From the NCBI GenBank assembly GCA_947311845.1, contig CAMZMU010000020.1:43438510-43502509 (forward strand): a DNA stretch of 64,000 nt, read 5' to 3'. The notes under the pieces are model-generated. The model made no database searches and was not told the origin of the DNA. It saw only the letters and a list, made by a program, of their open reading frames with translations. Source of the stretch: Poa pratensis (lineage: Eukaryota; Streptophyta; Magnoliopsida; Poales; Poaceae). Positions 42,263 to 55,225 of the stretch are shown here, piece by piece; the first letter of the stretch is position 1, and each line of letters opens with the position of its first letter. The translations under genes were made by a program, and so were the position numbers.

Positions 42263-45200
42263 TCAGCATGATGTTCCTGGACTTCTCCTCATTGATCAAA
42301 GAAATAAACTCCGACTCTTCTTCCATAAATCCTCTCGAAATACCACTCCGGTAGCGTTTAATTCTAGCGTCGCAAACATGAAAATAAAGCAACACTCGAT
42401 AAACAAACCAAACCACAAGTGGTACACAAACAATTAACAAACCACACATGCATAACAAGTGCAATGCACAAACACATGATGGCAACGACACTTTCACACA
42501 CTGAATTTACTTACAAAATTATCCAGCAATTTAAATGGGTGCAGAATTAATTATCTCAACAAGAGAAAATTATAACTCCACCTTTTAAATTAATGATTTT
42601 CCTAACTTCTAAGGGTACAGTGCTGCAATCTTGTTTAATTATTCAAGTAAATGAGATTACTGAACATTTCATATTTTTCTGAGCATTTTGATATAGAGAA
42701 CACCTTTTTCTGATAAGTCATTAAAAAGTTATTGCATTTTCAGAATTTGATTTAATGCTGCCATTTTAACAAATCATTTTAAACAACACTAAAACTAATT
42801 ATCCATGTTTGGGAAAGTGGTGAAACATGAAGTATATTAAGTTTTGAACATTTTGACACTTCAAACTTAAATTTTGGAGCATTATTTTTAAAGTTATAGA
42901 TTTTACAAAATCATTTTCTTTTCTGCCATTTTCCTTATTTTAATAAAACATCAAATAAACTAATTTATTTGGTTGTGTTAGACTCAATTTGTTTTTCTGA
43001 ACATTTTGACATCTTATTTGTAATTTTTGGACAAGTAGTTAATTAGTTATGGATTTTACAATTTAATCTAATTTTCTGTCAGTTTTTAATAATTACAGAA
43101 AAGATGCCCGAACATTTTTCACTTAGATGCGGGCTACCCACAGCCACTGACTAGTGGGGCCCGTGCGCAGGGATCCAGATCTGGATCTGGGATTTTTCTC
43201 ACCGTCGCAGGGGCTAGCCAGAGCCACTGCCATGTGGGCCCACGCGCCGCGCTGGCGCTGACTGGGCGTGGGTGTGGCTGCGCTGGCCTCCACGGTCACT
43301 GACCGGTGGGGCCCGGCTGTCAGCGTGGGGGAAAAAAAGAAAATGGCCGCGCGCCGGCGGGGATTCGAACTCGCGTCTCTCGGGCGGATGCGCGGCGTGC
43401 TAGCCACTGGGGTGGAGCGGGGTGAGTGTTAGTATACGGGTGCGCATAATTATAAGGTGTGGACAGTGCAGGGCGACGACGCGCGCGGCCGCGGTGACCA
43501 CCGGCGGCGAGCTGCACGGGTGCGTCGATCTACGGCACGAGGGGACGCGCTACGGGCTGCTCTCAACTCGCACGGACACAACGAACCAGAAAACGGCATC
43601 GCCGTCACTTAAGGGTCGCCGGAGCGACGCGCCCGAGGGCGGCCGGCGGCGAGCTTACAACGACTCGTAAAAATACAGAGGGAGGAGAAGAACGGGATGT
43701 CCAGGAGATGCACCAGATTACCCTTGACGCGTGGGTAACGACCGTTGGTGCAGAGGTGCGGTGACGACGTCGGAATCGAGCTCGGAGCGCGGCGGCCCGT
43801 GAGGAAGAAGACGGCGTCGATGGCGGCGATTCCCAGCTCCCCGGTCCGATTCCTTGTACGTGACGGTGGAGGAGGACTAGGCGGAGCTCCTGGCGGTCCT
43901 AGATGTGCTCGGGGCTGCTTCAAACGACGGCGGCGAGCTCGGCCATGGGGCTAGGGTTCGGTCATGGAGAGGAGCAGAGAGAGAGGAAGGAGAGCGAGTG
44001 AGTGAGGGAGCGAGGAGAGCAGAGCGGCTTCGGGAAGGGGGGCCTCTTTCTTCTACTCGCAGGGTAACGGAGAGGGGGGGGGGGGTCCGGGCGGCGAGCA
44101 GCGCAGGACGACGACACGGCGACGCTGCGCCACTGCTGCTACTGGAAGAGGATGATGTTTTTCTGAAAACCCCCTTGGACTTCTATTCCCACTTACAATT
44201 TAGTCCTTTTTAGTTCTGGAATAAATAACAGCACTAGTTTTTGAATTATTTGGGACACTTAAACATTTTAGAAAATTGTGAGAAAAATCAGGTAGCTTCC
44301 CCAATACTTGTAGAAGCTCCTCAAAAATTGGTGTTTGAAAATAAAATGTTTTGAACAACTTTTGTTCATAGGGTTTAAATAAGGCATTTTTGCTAAAATA
44401 AATTTGTTACTCCTTTAATATTTTTAGATCAAGTGAGAGATATTGTTTTGAGCATCTTGGAACTTCTTTGACAAATATGGTAACTTCAAATAGTTTTTAT
44501 CTTCATAGAGAAAATATTTATTTGAAGGAAATAGATAGTTAAGTAGGGAAAGTAATTTATTAAGATCATTTTTTTAATTCATGATCTTAATTTCCATTTG
44601 TTGAATAATTTGAGGAGTTTGCTTTAAATCTAAGTCACATTCAAAATTTGTGACCAGAGGGTTCCCAACTTAACACCCAAGTATATTGGTGTAATTATTC
44701 ACCCAAGCAATTAATAAAACAAGAATTAACAATCAATTCAACCATCAGTCCATCAAGCAAACAATCACAACCAGATCAACATCACATCCAAGATCACACA
44801 AATCAAACCACAAGAATTAATCATACCACCATTTACATACTTAACAATACTATCTTATAAAAATGATCACACTTAATTATGACAAGATGATATTTAAAAC
44901 TATCTCAACTCCACCTTGGTATTTTTGAAAAGGGTTTTGAGCAAGGCAAAATATGTGGGGTAATATATTTCCCACTTGTGTTCTTTTTAAAAGGGAAGTG
45001 ATAATCAAAGTTTATAAAATGGGAGTTGCATACAAATGCAAAATATCAAGTTTAAAAGATAGATAGGAGATAGCATATAGATCTCCACATTTGTGGGAAC
45101 ACATAGTTTTGGAAATACTTTTACTTTCTCAAATAATGGGTATTAGTTTTGGTTGTTGCTAAACCAAATATCATTGAAATGGAGTTGGCCAAAATAAGAA

Positions 45201-45445
45201 TGGAAAAGATACATGGAATATTTTTCTTGTCATGACATGATCACCAAAGTTAAATATATTTTTATATTAGTTGGGTCTTATTTTTACTATTCAAATAATT
45301 TAAACAACAAGTCACACTAGGTTCAACATAGCAATGGGAAGGAATCCACAATCATCAGCAAAACATTTCAAAAAGTTTTTGTTGGTTCTGAATTTTGGTC
45401 TTGTAAAACTAAGTTTTTCTTAGTTCCGAAATTTGGGATGTTACA
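42263..45445 (-). repeat. 3' LTR remnant
   Basis: Matches 50438-53653 over its whole length with small differences, including a 10-base and a roughly 12-base indel and a different poly-G length. Its distal end stops at TCAGCATGATG, joined to NLR sequence. Confidence 0.88.
43355..43420 (-). other. tRNA-like segment in the 3' LTR
   Basis: The minus strand has an A-box-like TGGCTAGCACG and, 30 or so bases on, a B-box-like GTTCGAATCC with a partial T-arm stem. A full cloverleaf with acceptor stem is not convincing. Repeated at 51543-51608 in the other LTR. Confidence 0.35.
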
Positions 45446-45446
45446 G

Positions 45447-45458
45447 CTCTTCCCCCCT
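45447..45458 (-). promoter_or_regulatory. Polypurine tract
   Basis: AAGGGGGGAAGAG on the minus strand directly before the 3' LTR, where plus-strand DNA synthesis would be primed. Confidence 0.8.
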
Positions 45459-48400
45459 TAAAAATAAATCTCGTCCTCGAGATTTGCCCGGTGGTAACAG
45501 GGGAGTACTAGGGCACGGGTTTTGGGCTGACTATACTTCTAAGGTCGTTACTTCTTTATTGAGGTCGCCAGGTGAGATCTTGACAACTTGATGATGCGAG
45601 GCTTTCTTTGTCGATAAACTTCTGTGCTGAGTTCAGATCCTTGATGATGGGGTTGTCTTGACGATTGACTCGGATGGATTGTCTTGGTTGGTTGCTTCCA
45701 GATACTACAAGGCTAAGGCGCAAGGAGCTAATTATTAACACCTTCTGGTATACGTATTGTAGGTCTTCCCCCCTTAAAAAGGGGTTTTGAAGGGTCATCC
45801 TGAAGGTTGCGGCTGGAGTTGACTTGGAGGCATTGTTCTTCTTGGGTGGCTTGACGATCTTCGTCTTGGGTGTTACTCCTCGATGTTTGGGGGTTGGTGC
45901 AGACATCACTTCCTGATATTTTCTTCTTACGAGGGTCACAGATGAGGACGCATTGTTTTCAGGATGCGTCGAGCCTATGTACTCGACTCTCTCCGGTTTC
46001 TAGCTAGAAGAAGGAGATTAAAACTTCTAATTGCCTCTGGACACTTCTGGTTGCGTCTGAGGTTGCTTGGTGGTTGATGTTGCCAACAGCAGGTGCTTCC
46101 GTTGTTTGATTCTTCTTAGTGACTTCCGGTAGATTTTCTTCACGCTTTTCTTCCTTCGGCTTGGCGAGAAAAAGGCTGTCCTGAAAGACTACTTTGGTTC
46201 GGGTTCTTCAGGAAGCTTTGCAGGTGTCTTCACAAGTAAGTTAGAGTGCACCAGAATAGTTAGGGTTTCCGGGAAAACTTTCTGGTTGAGGGGCTTAAGT
46301 TAGTTTTCAAGGGAGTTGGGTGTTATACTCTGAACACCAAACTTTTTATTCCAAGATCTTAACAACCCACTTTACATAGGCCTCTGATTCTCGAGTCTTC
46401 AAAATACCGTTCCAACATCTCTGGTAAGGCCACTACTATCAACTAGTTAACTGAATCATGGCCCTTGCCCAAGCTAAAATTATTAACCCACCATCATCTT
46501 CTTCGGGCATAACTCTTTATCATATCATAGTTCAATCGATCGGATATCCATCAAACCTTTAAGGCATAATCTTCCCATTATATCTTATCACAAAAATCGT
46601 AGTGGTCCACCAATTATTTCTTGATTGATTTTTCCCCATAGATAGGCATATCTCATATTATCTTATTCCTTCAGGTGGTTATTTTTCCCACAACCATATC
46701 ATCAAAGCTAAATAAAGCATCCAGCAGTCATGTGATCATTCCATCAAGAATTGCCCCACTTTCTAACCAAATTCAGATTCTATCTCGACACTTTTTGGGC
46801 CTTGATCTCATATTCAAAGATAAAAGATCTTTCTAAGAATAATCCAAACAGAGCGTGACAAGCTCTGAAAACTACTGTCACCTAGAATGTCTTGCTACTA
46901 GACCAAGTCACATTGATTCCTAGAATCCGATAAACATTCACTTGTCCTCCACCAATTATTTCTTGCATACAACGATCTACTCATTTGCTAACTCATCTTT
47001 GACCACTTCCTATAATTCCATAAGAATTTAGTACAAGGTCACTTGCGCTAAGAATCACCCTAAACATTCCAACACCGGAGTATTCTTCTTAATTAACTTG
47101 CTTCTAACCAATCCAAACATCATTTTATTAGCAAGTGCTTCCTAAAAATCCAATAACTTTCACTTTTATTTCTAAACCTTAAATCAAGGGTCACATCTTC
47201 TAGCTCTAGATAACCACCAATGGTTGGGGACCACAACTGGTTAGCCCCAGAGTAGTAGTTAAATATATCATCTGTTCAATCCCAATTAATTTATCGATCC
47301 ACTCCAAGTTTTCACTTCTATTCTAAACCCCAAATTTTTGATATTACCAACCTTATCCACCAAAGTTTGATCTCATCAACTAGATTCTTAAGGGATCCTT
47401 TTGACTAATAGTCTTATAGTCCAACACTCTTATATCCTCCTAAAGTCTCCTTTGTACCAACTAGTTTTGAGTCGTCCTATGGCACTTATTCCCTTGGTCT
47501 AGAAAAAGCAGTTAGTATCTTTGCAAAATTTGGTTAGATGAGAGATTTAAAGTTAGATAAATTATGTTAGTTATGTTAGTTTTTCATATTGTTTTGTTAG
47601 TCCGACGGGATACGACCAGTGTCATCTACCGTCGGGTCTTGAATCTTCATCTTTCTCGATGGCTTGATGTGGTTGTACAAAACGACGAATGAAGACCGCT
47701 ATCAGTCTTGCAGAAGGTCGCAGAGTCTTGGGGTAGCGAGTATTCCATACCTTGCTCCTCTTACTAAGAGAAAATTTTCTGAACGGTTTTCCAAGTCGGA
47801 CTCTTGAAAGGATACAAAAAGTACATCTATGGCCAATCAAGGCAAAAAGGTTTTGTTGCTAACAGTCAAAATAAAAGCAACAGATAAAAGTGTGGTTACT
47901 TTGGGTTTCCGACAAGGCGGATTTTGTGAAACATACAAGGAAACAACACACATAAATGCAACATACAAGCAAAGATTAAACAAGACACTTTTAGCACCAA
48001 CAGACGTTTAATACCGTGGAAGGTGGGGATTTGCTCAAGTAAAACGAGCTTATCCTATCAATCCTATGGGTCTGATTTGGGATATCGTCAAGTATGTAAG
48101 TTTGAATGAAGGTAAGATAATAGATGGAAACTTTTGATAAACCTTTAAACGAGGGACAAGGTTTAGAATAATTCGAGAAGTTGATAAGAATGGAAGTTAT
48201 ACTTAGGCTTCCTTTGATACAAATAATTTAGGTAGTAATATATTTCTTTCCAAAAATAGTCTTCGCCTTAATCTTCAGCTGGAATACTTGAGATTGTCAA
48301 GGTCACAAATGGAGTAGAATTGTTGCTGTTAAGTTGGGTTCTTCGAAGGTCTCTTGCTTTGTTGATATCGACGATATTGGTATTTGCAGATGAATCATCT

Positions 48401-48695
48401 CGATGTGGGATGTTGAGTATTTGGGATGGAAACTTCTTCTTGTAGGTGCTAGCTAATCAGGTCTCACTTGGGTTCATCGTCAAGTATTTTGAACAGGTAA
48501 GAGGGAGTAGAGAAATCCTTAGAAAATCTTAAAATAGAGGGATGAGTCTCGGAAATATTTGAGAAGGTGAGAGGAGTGGAAGTTATTTTTGGACTTCCTT
48601 AGATAAAAATATGTTTTTGGTAACAATATATTTTTAATAAAATGTTTCTTTCCTAACTAACGTCCATGCTAACTAAGGTCTGTTATAGTCAGGAT
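45459..48695 (-). other. Internal domain of the LARD-like element, no gag-pol
   Basis: No protease, RT, RNase H or integrase motif in any frame. A minus-strand frame at 45556-45939 (127 codons, MTLQNPFLRGEDLQYVYQK) resembles the sequence just before the polypurine tract of related elements but has no known domain. A second CCCCCTTAAAAAGGGG stretch lies near 45,770. Confidence 0.7.
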
Positions 48696-48708
48696 GGCTC
48701 TGATACCA
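48696..48708 (-). promoter_or_regulatory. Primer binding site, initiator tRNA-Met type
   Basis: TGGTATCAGAGCC on the minus strand, the standard plant LTR-retrotransposon primer site, just inside the 5' LTR. Confidence 0.85.
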
Positions 48709-48712
48709 AGTC

Positions 48713-51700
48713 TGTGAGGACCCCGGATTAGGTATCCGAGATACTCGTTATGTTTCCTGCAACAATCCCATGATCAGTCTGTTGTTGCACATAACTCGAA
48801 TTGGCATCACAGAACACCCATAAATACCGAATAAATATACTTACTTGATTGAAGTCATAACTTCAACAGGTACTTGCAGCGGAAATCACCAAACAGCGTG
48901 GAGCCCAAGTCATTTGCCTTAACCCTACATGCAGCTGACTGGGAAGCGCCCTAGTTCGCATTGACGTCATTAACCACTTCTTCTTCGAACTGCTCCTCTT
49001 CAGAATCTGGCTAAGACAATAGCCAGGGACGAAACCAATATGAGTACATTTGAATGTACTCGCAAACTACCCCCGAAATGAGCATGCACTACTCTTTTAT
49101 TGTTTAAATAAAAACTTCATTTACTTTGAAAACTCCATATCCTTGTTGAAAGGAGTAGGATGGACTTTTATTTAATAACACTTTGTTTTGAAATCTCTAT
49201 ATCTTTATTGAAAAAGAAAAGAAGGCTTTTAGAACTTTTTCCCATAAATCAGTTTTTGTAAGAAGTCGCTTTTAAAACTTTTTCCCGTAAATACATCCTT
49301 GTTGAAAAAGGTAAGAAATCTCTTTAATAAATATTTTCCCGGAAAATCACCATTTGTTTATTTCTCCAAAACTCTTCCTTTTTCGACCATAACCCTTCAT
49401 GGTCATTCAATCCCAACAACCTCATACCAGCCCTTCGGTATAGTTGCCTAAACCATTTTCCACTTTCAAATCACAAAACTCTTCACTTCCCGACCATAGC
49501 CCGTCATGGTCAAATCATTCTCCAGCAACCTCATACCAGCCCGTCGGTAGAGTTGCAGATACCACACATCTCCATTTTATTTTCAAATCTCAAAACTTTG
49601 CAAAACTTGCACATGGTCAGAGGACAGCCTCCCAACTGTCCATATCCGAGGACTCGGCTATTCGAATAGTTTTTAACACTCTGCAGAGGTAGCACGCTTT
49701 TAACCCACATCCATCCGGCAACTCATCGTGTCTGCCACGTCTCGCCATACCAGGTGTATGTGAAGTAAGCCGCCGGCCATAGCCTCTTATTTGCTCATGC
49801 TAGTATAGGATCCTTCCCCTATGACACTTTCCATCAACACCCAGTCCAGTTTCCCGTCAGAAACCCTAAGTGTGAGGACTCATAGTTTTGTCCGGCGGTT
49901 TATGGTGGAACCTTCTATCCTCCCAACCAACTTGTGTGAGGACCCGGGTCAGGGGGTAGGTCCTCGGACCATCCCCTCATGCATAACGGAGTCATCTCCG
50001 TCGATGAGGTATCCCATACTAATAAGAGCAAACTACATGACTAAGCCTTTTCCCATATGTGGTAAATGTGGTCGCACAGGGTAAGATTGGTCGTCATAGT
50101 ACAAAGACACAATATGCATTTTTCATAAACATCTCCATTCTCCATTTTTCCACTTCAACACCGACATCTCGGTATTCCACAACCACACAAGTATTTTCAA
50201 AGGAGTTTGGAGTAAACAATACTTTTCCCATCCTATAGTTTGAAAAAAAGAATTTCCATCTAATATTTCCGTAGAGGGTGTCAAAATAGTATACTTGTAT
50301 TTTGAAAACAAAAGGGTTTTCAAATTCATAACTTTAGTGGCAAACACCACATAAATAACATATGCTCTTTATAAGTAAAACATGTAAACCAAAATAGATG
50401 TATATAGATGCAAGCTCAGAGAGTAGCTTGCCTGATTTCAGCATGATGTTCCTGGACTTCTCCTCATTGATCAAAGAAATAAACTCCGACTCTTCTTCCA
50501 TAAATCCTCTCGAAATACCACTCCGGTAGCGTTTAATTCTAGCGTCGCAAACATGAAAATAAAGCAACACTCGATAAACAAACCAAACCACAAGTGGTAC
50601 ACAAACAATTAACAAACCACACATGCATAACAAGTGCAATGCACAAACACATGATGGCAACGACACTTTCACACACTGAATTTACTTACAAAATTATCCA
50701 GCAATTTAAATGGGGTGCAGAATTAATTATCTCAACAAGAGAAAATTATAACTCCACCTTTTAAATTAATGATTTTCCTAACTTCTAAGGGTACAGTGCT
50801 GCAATCTTGTTTAATTATGCAAGTAAATGAGATTACTGAACATTTCATATTTTTCTGAGCATTTTGATATAGAGAACACCTTTTTCTGATAAGTCATTAA
50901 AAAGTTATTGCATTTTCAGAATTTGATTTAATGCTGCCATTTTAACAAATCATTTTAAACAACACTAAAACTAATTATCCATGTTTGGGAAAGTGGTGAA
51001 ACATGAAGTATATTAAGTTTTGAACATTTTGACACTTCAAACTTAAATTTTGGAGCATTATTTTTAAAGTTATAGATTTTACAAAATCATTTTCTTTTCT
51101 GCCATTTTCCTTATTTTAATTAAACATCAAATAAACTAATTTATTTGGTTGTGTGAGTTATGCCAATAGACTCAATTTGTTTTTCTGAACATTTTGACAT
51201 CTTATTTGTAATTTTTGGACAAGTATTTAATTAGTTATGGATTTTACAATTTAATCTAATTTTCTGTCAGTTTTTAATAATTACAGAAAAGATGCCCGAA
51301 CATTTTTCACTTAGATGCGGGCTACCCACAGCCACTGACTAGTGGGGCCCGTGCGCAGGGATCCAGATCTGGATCTGGGATTTTTCTCACCGTCGCAGGG
51401 GCTAGCCAGAGCCACTGCCATGTGGGCCCACGCGCCGCGCTGGCGCTGACTGGGCGTGGGTGTGGCTGCGCTGGCCTCCACGGTCACTGACCGGTGGGGC
51501 CCGGCTGTCAGCGTGGGGGAAAAAAAGAAAATGGCCGCGCGCCGGCGGGGATTCGAACTCGCGTCTCTCGGGCGGATGCGCGGCGTGCTAGCCAGTGGGG
51601 TGGAGCGGGGTGAGTGTTAGTATACGGGTGCGCATAGTTATAAGGTGTGGACAGTGCAGGGCGACGACGCGCGCGGCCGCGGTGACCACCGGCGGCGAGC

Positions 51701-53653
51701 TGCACGGGTGCGTCGATCTACGGCACGAGGGGAAGCGCTACGGGCTGCTCTCAACTCGCACGGACACAACGAACCAGAAAACGGCATCGCCGTCACTTAA
51801 GGGTCGCCGGAGCGACGCGCACATCGGCGCCCGAGGGCGGCCGGCGGCGAGCTTGCAACGACTCGTAAAAATACAGAGGGAGGAGAAGAACGGGGATGTC
51901 CAGGAGATGCACCAGATTACCCTTGACGCGTGGGTAACGACCGTTGGTGCAGAGGTGCGGTGACGACGTCGGAATCGAGCTCGGAGCGCGGCGGCCCGTG
52001 AGGAAGAAGACGGCGTCGATGGCGGCGATTCCCAGCTCCCCGGTCCGATTCCTTGTACGTGATGGTGGAGGAGGACTAGGCGGAGCTCCTGGCGGTCCTA
52101 GATGTGCTCGGGGCTGCTTCAAACGACGGCGGCGAGCTCGGCCATGGGGCTAGGGTTCGGTCATGGAGAGGAGCAGAGAGAGAGGAAGGAGAGCGAGTGA
52201 GTGAGGGAGCGAGGAGAGCAGAGCGGCTTCGGGAAGGGGGGCCTCTTTCTTCTACTCGCAGGGCAACGGAGAGGAGGGGGGGGGGGGGGCGGGGTCCGGG
52301 CGGCGAGCAGCGCAGGACGACGACACGGCGACGCTGCGCCACTGCTGCTACAGGAAGAGGATGATGTTTTTCTGAAAACCCCCTTGGACTTCTTTTCCCA
52401 CTTACAATTTAGTCCTTTTCAGTTCTGGAATAAATAACAGCACTAGTTTTTGAATTATTTGGGACACTTAAACATTTTAGAAAATTGTGAGAAAAATCAG
52501 GTAGCTTCCCCAATACTTGTAGAAGCTCCTCAAAAATTGGTGTTTGAAAATAAAATGTTTTGAACAACTTTTGTTCATAGGGTTTAAATAAGGCATTTTT
52601 GCTAAAATAAATTTGTTACTCCTTTAATATTTTTAGATCAAGTGAGAGATATTGTTTTGAGCATCTTGGAACTTCTTTGACAAATATGGTAACTTCAAAT
52701 AGTTTTTATCTTCATAGAGAAAATATTTATTTGAAGGAAATAGATAGTTAAGTAGGGAAAGTAATTTATTAAGATCATTTTTTTAATTCATGATCTTAAT
52801 TTCCATTTGTTGAATAATTTGAGGAGTTTGCTTTAAATCTAAGTCACATTCAAAATTTGTGACCAGAGGGTTCCCAACTTAACACCCAAGTATATTGGTG
52901 TAATTATTCACCCAAGCAATTAATAAAACAAGAATTAACAATCAATTCAACCATCAGTCCATCAAGCAAACAATCACAACCAGATCAACATCACATCCAA
53001 GATCACACAAATCAAACCACAAGAATTAATCATACCACCATTTACATACTTAACAATACTATCTTATAAAAATGATCACACTTAATTATGACAAGATGAT
53101 ATTTAAAACTATCTCAACTCCACCTTGGTATTTTTGAAAAGGGTTTTGAGCAAGGCAAAATATGTGGGGTAATATATTTCCCACTTGTGTTCTTTTTAAA
53201 AGGGAAGTGATAATCAAAGTTTATAAAATGGGAGTTGCATACAAATGCAAAATATCAAGTTTAAAAGATAGATAGGAGATAGCATATAGATCTCCACATT
53301 TGTGGGAACACATAGTTTTGGAAATACTTTTACTTTCTCAAATAATGGGTATTAGTTTTGGTTGTTGCTAAACCAAATATCATTGAAATGGAGTTGGCCA
53401 AAATAAGAATGGAAAAGATACATGGATATTTTTCTTGTCATGACATGATCACCAAAGTTAAATATATTTTTATATTAGTTGGGTCTTATTTTTACTATTC
53501 AAATAATTTAAACAACAAGTCACACTAGGTTCAACATAGCAATGGGAAGGAATCCACAATCATCAGCAAAACATTTCAAAAAGTTTTTGTTGGTTATGAA
53601 TTTTGGTCTTGTAAAACTAAGTTTTTCTTAGTTCCGAAATTTGGGATGTTACA
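48713..53653 (-). repeat. 5' LTR, 4.9 kb
   Basis: On the minus strand it runs from TGTAACATCCC to GGGGTCCTCACA, ending three bases or so before the primer site. Inside lies a GC-rich island (about 51,300-52,370) within otherwise AT-rich DNA. The part 48713-50437 has no partner in the 3' copy. Frames in this LTR show no recognised domain. Confidence 0.82.
51543..51608 (-). other. tRNA-like segment in the 5' LTR
   Basis: Second copy of the A-box/B-box arrangement, differing at one position in the A-box region from the copy at 43355-43420. It may be a captured tRNA-related or SINE fragment, or a chance match in GC-rich DNA. Confidence 0.35.
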
Positions 53654-53820
53654 GTTCTTCACATTGGTTGTGTCTTCCAGGTCCAGCACGCGCAGCAACC
53701 GCATTTTAGGAGATATGAGAGAAGCAGGGCAATCTCCAAAAACCGTCAACGATCGAATATAGGACAGTTTTACAGTACATCCAAACAATGTGGGCCGTTC
53801 AAGAGAGGCGATTGGATGGT

Positions 53821-54306
53821 TTTTTTTAGAAAAGGGAATTTTATTAATCCCAGCCTCTGCATCGATTGATGCACACAGCCGATTATTACAGAGTTTATAA
53901 GTATCTTATTTGTGCTAACATCTCACAAAGAGTAAAGGTCGAGACATGCCTCAACCGACAATGACAAACTAAAAGAAAGACTACGAAAGCCGGCTAATAT
54001 GTTGCCACGTATGTCGGGAGAAAAACTCCTGTGCCACGCGCAGTAGTCTCGTGCACCCAGCCACCATAAGGTCCCGCTGGTCCGAAGGCAGCAGGAAAGC
54101 CCATAACTGTATCCAGTGAACCGCCCTGTGAACAAAATGTAATACATGAAAATTATCCTTTCTGTTAAACACAATATCATTTCGACAATTCCAAATAGAC
54201 CAACAAATAGCAGAAACGCCGATACGAATCCTATCTTTGGTCTTTTTGTCTATCCCCCTCAACCAGTTCCCAAACATATTTGTGACATCTTATATTGCGG
54301 AATATA
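53821..54306 (-). mobile_element. 5'-truncated L1-type LINE
   Basis: About 486 bp, minus strand, flanked by AGGCGATTGGATGGT (53806-53820 and 54307-54321). It starts within the zf-RVT end of ORF2 (SAICWSIWNCRNDIVFNRKD on the minus strand) and ends in a short T-rich plus-strand tail at 53821. Severe 5' truncation with a 15-bp duplication is standard for L1 insertions. The tail matches the L1 at 38,767-41,572. Confidence 0.88.
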
Positions 54307-54321
54307 AGGCGATTGGATGGT

Positions 54322-55225
54322 GCAGATTGAAAATACTACGACAAAATTTTGGTAGTATATTTGACCCCGAGGGGCATTTCAGGCCTTACACTGGAAAAAA
54401 AACAGAAAACCGATCACAAGAGGAATCATATCCCAGCGTACGATTGGGTTAGCGAGGTCGCGGCCGCGCTGCACAAGGACATGGTCGTGGACATCCTTGC
54501 TTCCACGGCTCCTTCCACGTCGTGAGCTCGTGGCGCAAGCTATCTAGCGGCTCTTCTTGTACAAGACGAGAATACCAATTTCCTGCCGTTTCTAGCATCA
54601 TTAGCTCCTCCGTTCCTCACTGGCCGTAACTCTGCTGTGTTCCTCCGCCTCGCCGGCAAGCTTGCCTTCGGGCCCTCCTCCATTGACGTCGTTGTTGACT
54701 TGGACTGCACCCCGTCCGCCATCTTCTTGGGTGGAAAGTTGTGGAGGCAGAGTTCTCCGATGCCGCTGACGACGAACACGACACAGAAGCGTTCATGCAG
54801 CTGGTCGACAGGAAGCTTCCGGCGCCATTACCAGACCCGCCGGCGACGGCGGCGACATGGTGGCGGTGAGCGTCTCCACTCTCCATCCAAATGGTAGTGG
54901 TGAAGGACTCCGACGCTGACTTCGGCTTCGGGATCTACAACGATCACCAGTTCACCACTAGGTTGCGGATGTTTAATGTCTGGAAGATGCATTTCTACGC
55001 CGGCGAGCTACACCGGGTGCTGCTAGTTTTGAATGTTTTTAATGACAATTTATTTACGTCATCACAAGTACGTGTTGAAGAAAATGCTCATTTATGGAGA
55101 AGAAGTCGTTTTTGTCCTTGGGCCTAAAGCTTGCCCAACTAATTTTAGCCATTGGATGAGACATATACTACACATGAAAATGTGTAGTAGGATGCACCGT
55201 AAAATATCCCATATACTATATTTTC
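54322..55225. other. GC-rich gene-like insertion in the NLR relic
   Basis: It separates the NB-ARC/winged-helix part from the LRR part of the NLR relic; its left limit could be some tens of bases higher. Plus-strand pieces read like exons of unrelated genes, for example LHKDMVVDILASTAPSTS (F-box-like) and KDSDADFGFGIYNDHQF (reminiscent of GH81 glucanase). Frames are broken. Near the right end TACTACACAT and ATGTGTAGTA form a short hairpin. No clear terminal repeats, so the carrier type is unknown. Confidence 0.4.

Larger units (their letters stand above)
42263..53653 (-). mobile_element. Non-coding large LTR element (LARD-like), 3' LTR truncated
   Basis: Minus-strand element with two direct copies of a very long LTR around a 3.3-kb internal region. 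The 5' LTR is 48713-53653 and the 3' LTR remnant 42263-45445. A tRNA-Met primer site (48696-48708) and a polypurine tract (about 45447-45458) lie where expected. The internal region has no gag or pol, so mobilisation would depend on another element. TGTAACATCCC at the LTR start resembles chromovirus Gypsy LTRs. The terminal about 1.7 kb of the 3' LTR and adjoining NLR repeats are missing, so no target duplication remains. Confidence 0.82.

Noticed and set aside
42255..42497. Hydrophobic minus-strand frame repeated at 50334-50672
   Set aside because: It is LTR sequence present in both copies; repetition explains its conservation and no domain is recognised.
43123..44213. Multiple GC-rich frames in the LTR island (and their copies at 51508-52437)
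   Set aside because: Overlapping frames on both strands, low complexity and GC bias; no protein family recognised.
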